From JAAZXR01 sp040265175 (GTDB lineage Bacteria; Myxococcota_A; Polyangia; Nannocystales; Nannocystaceae): a stretch of 11,841 nt of DNA. Shown here in pieces: positions 7,344 through 11,841 of the stretch; position 1 is the stretch's first letter; each line of letters begins with the position of its first letter. The DNA is taken from the NCBI GenBank assembly GCA_040265175.1, contig JBDQGY010000137.1, positions 1 to 11,841 of the forward strand, written 5' to 3'. Under the pieces are notes generated by a model, which worked only from the letters and a program-made list of their open reading frames with translations, was not told where the DNA came from and did no database searches. A program made the position numbers and the translations under genes.

Positions 7344-7366
7344 GCGCGGACGTCTTAGGTCCGTGC
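7344..7366. terminator. Hairpin between convergent barrel and histone-like genes
   Basis: An 8-bp stem (7344-7351 with 7359-7366, including one G-T wobble) and a 7-nt loop lie in the 46-bp gap between two convergent stop codons. There is no T-run on either side. It is a weak candidate for a bidirectional terminator or mRNA 3' end. Confidence 0.35.
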
Positions 7367-7382
7367 GTCACCGCTGAGCATC

Positions 7383-8192
7383 TCAAACGTTCGCCATGAA
7401 CTCGTGTACTCGCTTCTCGACAGGCGCAGGAGCCAGCGCCAGGAAGGGGCGCATGGCGCCATTCAGGGACCGAATTGAAGACTGTCCCGCACCTCGCAAG
7501 GAGGATGAGAACGCCTCCCATACATCTGCGCGCTCCCTCGCGAGGTTCACCTGGCGAATCACAGCGACGTAGATCCAAGGGCTCTTCCTCTTCGCCAATT
7601 TGGGGAGGGCCGCGACTAGACCTTCTACAAATTTTGGCACCGGGAGCTCCTCGATTTTTTCCATAATGGCCGTACGAAGCTTATGTGGATCGGGTGCTTC
7701 GTCGAGGAGGGTGAAGAGTCGCTGTACCTCGCGATGGCCTTTGAGTTGCGAAATTTGTCGCTTCAATGAGGCCGCGAGCTCACGCTCAACTTGACTCGAG
7801 GCATTGAGTGATTCCCTCAACCGTACCTCCAACGAACTGAGCGTTGATGAGGCGGCCGTCGAGGAGTTTTTGAACACAGCCTTGGCGCGCGATGCGATCC
7901 GGACCCCGCCAGCTCTAAGCTTCGATGTCGCCGCGTTGCTCGACTTCTTCATGTTCGTCTTTTTGGCGACCTTCTTTTTGGCGACCTTCTTTTTGGCGAC
8001 CTTCTTTTTGGCGACCTTCTTTTTGGCGACCTTCTTAGGCGCCTTCTTTTTGGCGACCTTCTTAGGAGCCTTCTTTTTGGCGACTTTCTTTTTGGCGACC
8101 TTTTTAGGAGCCTTCTTTTTGGAAGAGGGGTTGCCGCCTCGGGCTTTCGTCGTCTTCGAAGAAGATGCTCGCGTCTTTTTCTGCTTGGCCAC
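7383..8192 (-). CDS. Histone-H1-like lysine-repeat protein with unrecognised helical C-terminal domain
   Basis: 269 residues from a GTG start at 8192. Residues 1-23 are Lys/Arg/Ser-rich. Residues 24-79 are built from VAKKK and APKK units. Residues 80-130 are Ser/Ala-rich with scattered basic residues. Residues 131-269 form a compact, probably all-helical domain (ERELAASLKRQISQLKG, VQRLFTLLDEAPDPHKL, SPWIYVAVIRQVN) that I do not recognise. Lys/Ala/Pro repeats like those in AlgP, BpH1 and the tails of actinobacterial HU bind DNA through charge and compact the nucleoid; that role is inferred here. The C-terminal domain could mediate oligomerisation or a partner contact. The gene is convergent with the barrel gene and divergent from the gamma-carbonic-anhydrase gene, 65 bp apart. 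No good ribosome-binding site is visible. Antisense frames through the repeat look like hydrophobic peptides and are artefacts. Confidence 0.75.
   Translation of the reverse strand: MAKQKKTRASSSKTTKARGGNPSSKKKAPKKVAKKKVAKKKAPKKVAKKKAPKKVAKKKVAKKKVAKKKVAKKKVAKKTNMKKSSNAATSKLRAGGVRIASRAKAVFKNSSTAASSTLSSLEVRLRESLNASSQVERELAASLKRQISQLKGHREVQRLFTLLDEAPDPHKLRTAIMEKIEELPVPKFVEGLVAALPKLAKRKSPWIYVAVIRQVNLARERADVWEAFSSSLRGAGQSSIRSLNGAMRPFLALAPAPVEKRVHEFMANV
7956..8120 (-). repeat. 15/12-bp tandem repeats encoding VAKKK and APKK units
   Basis: The DNA is an array of a 15-bp unit (CTTCTTTTTGGCGAC on the plus strand) and a 12-bp unit (CTTCTTAGGCGC or close variants). Four 15-bp units at the left end are consecutive and identical, which points to recent slippage. 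Both unit lengths keep frame, so copy number changes tail length and charge only. Confidence 0.9.
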
Positions 8193-8257
8193 GGTCCAGA
8201 TCTACCTGGAGAGGCAATAGTTGTGCAAGTCGACGCAGACACTGCAATACTGGAGGG

Positions 8258-8875
8258 GTGGCCGTACGAACCATTGCCGATTCAGTCGAGCTCGCAGACG
8301 GGCCGCCGGAGAACCTCGCGGCGCTTGAAGAGGGTTTGCGAGCGCTGAGGCGTGCACATCCTGGTGCGATTTTTCGCCGGTACCTTGGGTCGATCCCTCG
8401 CGTAGACCCTTCAGTCTTCATCGCGGAGGGGGCCTCAGTCATTGGTGATGTCCTCCTCGGAACAGACGTGAGTGTCTGGTACTCGACGGTTGTGAGAGGT
8501 GACGTGAATCGGATTGAAGTCCGTCCGCGAAGCAACCTGCAAGACGGGGTCGTGGTACACCTCGGCGACCGCGACCCCGTCCTGATCGAAGAGGACGTCG
8601 TCGTCGGACACCGGGCAGTGATTCATGGCTGCACCATCGGGGCTGGCTGCCTCATCGGAATCCAGTCGACGATTCTCGATGGTGCGATCATCGGGGAGGG
8701 CAGCGTGATCGGATCTGGGGCCCTGGTGACCGCGGGTACGGTGATCCCCAGTCGGAGTCTGGTGCTGGGGGTTCCAGGGAAGGTCGTCAAAAAGTTAAGC
8801 GCGGAGGACGAGGTGTTTCATCGCAAGCTAGCGGGAAAATATATGCGGCTCGCGCATAACTATCGAGTCGGATAG
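8258..8875 (+). CDS. Gamma-class carbonic anhydrase homologue (left-handed beta-helix)
   Basis: 205 residues from GTG 8258. After an N-terminal extension of about 45 residues, hexapeptide turns build a left-handed beta-helix (VIGDVLLGTDVSVWYS, IEVRPRSNLQDG, IGAGCLIGIQSTILDG, VIGSGALVTAGTVIP). A C-terminal helix follows (LSAEDEVFHRKLAGKYMRLA). The three zinc ligands of the family are present as His101 (VVHLGD), His118 (VGH) and His123 (VIHG), with the spacing of Cam of Methanosarcina. The RGD and NLQDG motifs are also kept. The proton-shuttle loop of Cam is missing, as in CamH, YrdA and PaaY relatives, so hydratase activity is uncertain. The start is unsure: GGAGG is almost in contact with GTG 8258, and a TTG at 8333 is an alternative. 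A start further upstream would run into the divergent histone-like gene. No signal peptide, so cytosolic. Confidence 0.8.
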   Translation: MAVRTIADSVELADGPPENLAALEEGLRALRRAHPGAIFRRYLGSIPRVDPSVFIAEGASVIGDVLLGTDVSVWYSTVVRGDVNRIEVRPRSNLQDGVVVHLGDRDPVLIEEDVVVGHRAVIHGCTIGAGCLIGIQSTILDGAIIGEGSVIGSGALVTAGTVIPSRSLVLGVPGKVVKKLSAEDEVFHRKLAGKYMRLAHNYRVG

Positions 8876-8887
8876 CGAGTCGGATAG
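8864..8887 (+). repeat. 12-bp tandem duplication covering a stop codon
   Basis: CGAGTCGGATAG occurs twice in a row (8864-8875, 8876-8887) and a partial third copy begins after it. The first copy encodes the last three residues and the TAG stop of the carbonic anhydrase homologue. The second repeats Arg-Val-Gly-TAG in the same frame, giving a back-up stop. Confidence 0.9.
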
Positions 8888-8905
8888 CGAGGCGGTGGGC
8901 GCCGC

Positions 8906-9469
8906 TCAGGAATTTTGCGGCCGTACGCAGCGAGCAGTGAAGGCTTTACGGGTCCCCGGGATGGTGGTGGAGGGGCTTGAGTCTAACGCCATGATCCAAA
9001 ATTGTGCCGCATCTTGAGTGTAGGAGGTCGAGGTCCAGTGGTAGCCGCGCGCGCCCTCGAGGTCGCGCAGGTTTTTGATCCGTGAAAACTCGCTCTTGGA
9101 TGGCAACCTCCAGCCCTTGGCCGCGCCGAGGGTGAGGCCCGCGCATGCCTCCATCGCCGCCTGCTGCAGATGCGTTCCGCAAGGGAAGGTGTCCCCACAT
9201 CGCTGCACGTAGAGGTCAGTGTTGGGGTCGAAGGTGGCGCCTTCGATCGTTGGTGCGGGCGGCGCTGGTTCGGTCGCGTGGTTTGCTGCCGTCGGAGCGT
9301 CACGGGATGGGGCGGTCTTCGCAGCGTTCATCGGCTCGGAGGACTCGGTCGTCTTTGGTGAGGTGCCGGTGTTCGGCGGAGGAGGCCCCTCGCACCCCAA
9401 CGGCGACCCGGAAAGGAGCATGGCCGTCCCGAATCGCCACCATGAAGGCCCGCATCGTCGTATTTGCAT
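8906..9469 (-). CDS. Putative lipoprotein with DUF1566-type C-terminal domain
   Basis: 187 residues. Residues 1-26 form a signal with arginines, a short hydrophobic stretch and Cys26 in SPLGC; Pro at -3 makes this a poor lipobox, so lipidation is likely but not certain. Residues 27-75 are a Pro/Thr/Ala linker. Residues 76-187 look like the DUF1566 (Lcl C-terminal) fold: a helix with MEACAGL, GWRLPSKSEFSRI (119-131), YHWTSTSY (143-150) and a closing ARCVRP. Cysteines at 91, 97, 109 and about 182 could form disulfides outside the cytoplasm. The molecular role of this family is not settled. Many members are surface lipoproteins. The gene is divergent from the exported-methyltransferase gene with 41 bp between starts, so the pair may share control. 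Confidence 0.7.
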   Translation of the reverse strand: MQIRRCGPSWWRFGTAMLLSGSPLGCEGPPPPNTGTSPKTTESSEPMNAAKTAPSRDAPTAANHATEPAPPAPTIEGATFDPNTDLYVQRCGDTFPCGTHLQQAAMEACAGLTLGAAKGWRLPSKSEFSRIKNLRDLEGARGYHWTSTSYTQDAAQFWIMALDSSPSTTIPGTRKAFTARCVRPQNS

Positions 9470-9510
9470 GCCTTTAGTGTCGTGACAAAAGCGTCGATAA
9501 TCAACGGTGC
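9470..9510 (+). promoter_or_regulatory. Compact divergent promoter region; possible -10 box GATAAT
   Basis: Only 41 bp separate two start codons. GATAAT at 9496-9501 is one base from the -10 consensus, and TTTAGT at 9473-9478 sits 17 bases upstream but is a weak -35. A transcript from it would start within a few bases of ATG 9511, so the methyltransferase mRNA may be nearly leaderless. A small palindrome TGTCGTGACA with 4-bp arms sits at 9478-9487. Confidence 0.3.
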
Positions 9511-10302
9511 ATGCGTGGATTTATCAGCCTCTGGTCTCCTCCTCATGGGCAGATATCGCTTCTCGTCTCGTCGCTCGCTGCCACCGCTCTAGGGTGCGCC
9601 GGCGCTCCAAACGGCGCCACCACCTCACCAGCGTCGGCGGATACTGACCTTGGAACCGCGACCAGCGTGCGTCCAGGAATTAACGAGAGCTATCTCGACG
9701 CGACCGAGAAGGACATGGAGGACTGGGAGGAGCGGCTCGAAGGAGAGAGCCGCGAGGTGGTGCAGTCGCGCGAGGCGTTGTTATCCTTGCTCGGGCTCGA
9801 TGGTGGCGAAGTTGTCGCAGATGTAGGCGCGGGCACGGGGTTGTTCGCGGGGCAGCTTTCGGATCTCGTGGGAGATACGGGCCGGGTGTACGCGGTCGAT
9901 ATTGCGCCGCAGTTCCTCGCGCATGTGAGAGGAAAGATGGCGGAGTCGGGCAGAAGCAACCTAATCTTTCATCTCGCGGGGGCGAAGGACATCGGGCTCG
10001 CTCCAGACGCCCGGCTCGATGTGGCGTTCATGTGCAACGTCTACCACCACATCGAGTACCCAGGCGCCTATATGCCGACCCTCGGGGCGGCGATGAAGCC
10101 CGATGGAGTCTTGTGGGTCATCGATTTTAAGCGCATCGAGGGGGTGACAGACCCCGGCATCCTGCGTCACGTCCGCGCCAACCAGGAACAAGTGACCGCG
10201 GAGATCACTGCGGCGGGTTTTGTGCTTGAAGAGTCTGTGGATCTCCTGGAAGAGAACTACGTCCTCAAATTTCGGTGGCCGGCGGCCTCGTCGGTTCGAT
10301 GA
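9511..10302 (+). CDS. Class I SAM-dependent methyltransferase with lipoprotein-type export signal
   Basis: 263 residues. The first 29 residues are a hydrophobic signal (ISLLVSSLAATALGC) with Cys29 as a possible lipid anchor, followed by an Ala/Ser/Thr linker to about 50. The catalytic fold follows: a family-typical lead-in INESYLDATEKDMEDWEERL, SAM-binding motif I VVADVGAGTG (101-110), the acidic end of strand 2 in RVYAVDI, and VAFMCNVYHHIEYP (171-184) in the position of motif IV. It then has VLWVIDFKR, and a C-terminal helix and strands. The enzyme core is complete, so methyl transfer from SAM is likely, but the acceptor is unknown. Export of a SAM enzyme is odd because SAM is cytosolic. Either the signal acts as a membrane anchor facing inwards, or the core has another role. 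The 3' end overlaps the convergent EEP gene by 38 bp. Confidence 0.8.
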   Translation: MRGFISLWSPPHGQISLLVSSLAATALGCAGAPNGATTSPASADTDLGTATSVRPGINESYLDATEKDMEDWEERLEGESREVVQSREALLSLLGLDGGEVVADVGAGTGLFAGQLSDLVGDTGRVYAVDIAPQFLAHVRGKMAESGRSNLIFHLAGAKDIGLAPDARLDVAFMCNVYHHIEYPGAYMPTLGAAMKPDGVLWVIDFKRIEGVTDPGILRHVRANQEQVTAEITAAGFVLEESVDLLEENYVLKFRWPAASSVR

Positions 10303-11536
10303 CGACGGAGATGGGGTCGTGGTCCGACGCTCGAAGCGAGGCGGCGCGGGGCAGTTCAATCACCGCGGCGTGGCGCGCCGTGAGCTCGCGACCGGCAAAC
10401 CAGTCCGCGCGCATGGGGACCCGCCCGTCCCACGGGGCGGTGAGGCGGCACATTCGGTCATAGACCGGCGCGGGCATATAGCGACGCGCCCGCGCCCGCG
10501 TCCCTGGGTCCTTCGCGTCAAAGAAGAGCGTCCCGCTCCGTCGATCGTTGAATCCCGCGATCTTGAAGTTAAGGCTGGACAGCGTGTCAAATACGGGGCG
10601 TTCGAAGCGAAGCTCCGGCACCATATAATGCTGAATCGTGCCCGCGACCCCGATGGAGGTGGCCTTGGTGACGAGGTTGGCGGCGAGGCTCGCCGGACTT
10701 GAGAAGTCGTAGGTCAGCGTGTTGAAGTCTCCTCCAAGGAGACAGGGGCGGGCCCCGAATACTTGAACACCCCGGTCGATTCGCTGGAGCTGCGCAGCTC
10801 GATGACGTGACGGCGCGAAGGGATCAAGGTGAACTGAGACCACGAGGCACGGGGTGTCGTCCACATCAACCTCCACGATGAGCGCGCGTTTGCGGCCGAG
10901 GCGAATCTCCATGGAGCGCAGCTTGTCGACGTACTCCGGGAGCGAAACCGCCGCGAAACGTCGGATGGGAACCCGGCTGAGGACCGCGCATCCGTGAAGT
11001 GAGGTCGTGTTTGGGACGCCGTGTCCCTCCTCTCCTGGATCGCCCTCGCCGAGGACCAGGTGTTGATTCGCAAACACAAAATCGCAGTCTAGATACTCTG
11101 CGAGCTCGCGCGCCACATCTCGGTTCTTCGAACGGCCCATCCCGAGGTCGACCTCGTTGAGCAACAGGAGATCGAAATCGGCGACGCGGTCATCCTCACG
11201 GAGGAGCGCGCACACCGAGTCAAAGTGAATCCCCCGTTCGATATTCCACGAGACTACCTTGAGCGGACGGCCGCGCCCGAGGGAGGTGGCGCGTCCAAAC
11301 TGCCACGCGTAGCCGTTGAGCAGGTCCCGAAGCTCGCCGCTGATTGTCTTGAAGCGTCGCGCCTTCGCGAGCTTGTTGTGACTCCGAAAGCGCCGAATCC
11401 ACCCGAGCGCCGGGCTCAACTCATGATGGAGACTACGTGAGGCCGCGACCGACGAGCGCTCCAAGATATCGGCCGCGCCCAACTCCGTTTGGAGCCAGCG
11501 GGGGTCCTCAACCATCCGGCGACGCCCACGCATCAT
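10265..11536 (-). CDS. Endonuclease/exonuclease/phosphatase (EEP) family enzyme
   Basis: 423 residues. Residues 1-90 are a basic, mostly helical N-terminal extension with no signal peptide. The EEP core spans about 91-415 with its metal-dependent hydrolase motifs intact: SWNIERG (Asn98), LNEVD (Glu128), VHLDP (His236), GGDFNT (Asp270, Asn272) and the terminal SDHDP (Asp405, His406). The superfamily cleaves phosphodiester or phosphoester bonds in DNA, RNA, inositol phosphates or sphingomyelin. The complete motifs argue for activity but do not tell the substrate. No DNA-binding motif is obvious, and the lack of a signal peptide suggests a cytosolic enzyme. Two ATG codons in tandem (11536, 11533) and a third Met at residue 8 could start it; no ribosome-binding site distinguishes them. 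The gene is divergent from the partial gene at the right edge and its 3' end overlaps the methyltransferase gene. Confidence 0.8.
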   Translation of the reverse strand: MMRGRRRMVEDPRWLQTELGAADILERSSVAASRSLHHELSPALGWIRRFRSHNKLAKARRFKTISGELRDLLNGYAWQFGRATSLGRGRPLKVVSWNIERGIHFDSVCALLREDDRVADFDLLLLNEVDLGMGRSKNRDVARELAEYLDCDFVFANQHLVLGEGDPGEEGHGVPNTTSLHGCAVLSRVPIRRFAAVSLPEYVDKLRSMEIRLGRKRALIVEVDVDDTPCLVVSVHLDPFAPSRHRAAQLQRIDRGVQVFGARPCLLGGDFNTLTYDFSSPASLAANLVTKATSIGVAGTIQHYMVPELRFERPVFDTLSSLNFKIAGFNDRRSGTLFFDAKDPGTRARARRYMPAPVYDRMCRLTAPWDGRVPMRADWFAGRELTARHAAVIELPRAASLRASDHDPISVVIEPTRPPATEI

Positions 11537-11644
11537 GGCGCGACGTTAGCGAGGGTGGCGCGCAGGATCAAGTGGGCGTCCACCGGTGAACAAACCGAGC
11601 GACTTGCCAGTGGCGCGTGAAGCCGGCAACCTTAGGCGGTGCGG
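11537..11644. other. Divergent intergenic region
   Basis: About 108 bp between the EEP start and the start of the right-edge gene. It must contain promoters for both directions. I see no clear -35/-10 pair, terminator or repeat. Confidence 0.4.
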
Positions 11645-11841
11645 ATGCCAAACCCACGGTTGCTCTTTCGACGCCGCCTCGCACTGCCCCAGTTTCGAAG
11701 GCCCGCGTCGAAGCCGGGAGATCCTCGAATCTTCGGCTTTAATGCGGAGAGAGACCTGATCATCTCCGAGGTCGTCGGTCGCGTACTCGGAGAGATCGGG
11801 GGGTCGTCTGAGGCGCTGATGCTGGCGCTCAACGAGACCGC
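11645..11841 (+). CDS. Hypothetical protein, 5' part (runs off window end)
   Basis: An ATG at 11645 opens a frame with no stop to the window edge, giving 65 full codons. The N-terminus is basic (PNPRLLFRRR). A helical stretch follows (ERDLIISEVVGRVLGEIGG, then SEALMLALNETA). No signal peptide and no family I recognise. GGCGG a few bases upstream could serve as a weak ribosome-binding site. The opposite-strand frame over the same DNA is Ser-rich without a domain and is taken as the shadow. Real but unassigned. Confidence 0.5.
   Translation, partial: MPNPRLLFRRRLALPQFRRPASKPGDPRIFGFNAERDLIISEVVGRVLGEIGGSSEALMLALNET

Noticed and set aside
7804..8220. Plus-strand frame with repeated Phe-Leu-Ala-Thr hydrophobic units, looking like a membrane protein
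   Set aside because: It is the antisense of the lysine repeat. Lys codons read backwards give Phe/Leu.

Overview
The window looks like ordinary chromosome of a high-GC Gram-negative bacterium with a rich set of envelope lipoproteins. A marine myxobacterium of the Nannocystineae (Plesiocystis/Enhygromyxa type) is my best guess. The basis is the GC-rich coding style, GTG starts, a lipoprotein with a long Gly-Asp spacer before a Cys-rich region, a lysine-repeat histone-like protein and several lipoproteins of unclear function. This is inference, because there is no rRNA or marker gene here. I see no tRNA, rRNA, CRISPR array, insertion sequence or phage gene.

Layout, left to right. (1) 2-424, minus: the start of a lipoprotein with a Gly-Asp tract, cut by the window edge. 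(2) 425-866: non-coding, with a 12-bp inverted repeat. (3) 867-7336, plus: a branched-chain-type aminotransferase, then a 12-TM MMPL/RND exporter 32 nt behind it, then a periplasmic LolA-like carrier and an outer-membrane barrel only 9 nt apart. (4) 7383-8192, minus: a histone-H1-like lysine-repeat protein. (5) 8258-8875, plus: a gamma-class carbonic anhydrase homologue. (6) 8906-9469, minus: a DUF1566-type lipoprotein. It is divergent, over 41 bp, from (7) 9511-10302, plus: a SAM methyltransferase carrying a lipoprotein-like export signal. (8) 10265-11536, minus: an endonuclease/exonuclease/phosphatase (EEP) family enzyme whose 3' end overlaps that of the methyltransferase. (9) 11645 to the window end, plus: the start of an unrecognised gene.

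The best candidate for a working system is the exporter, carrier and barrel set (1820-7336). It has an inner-membrane RND pump, a soluble periplasmic protein of the lipoprotein/lipid-binding LolA fold and an outer-membrane pore-like protein. Together these could move a lipid or hydrophobic product across the envelope. The cargo cannot be read from the sequence. The second item worth attention is the apparently exported, SAM-binding methyltransferase next to a lipoprotein gene.
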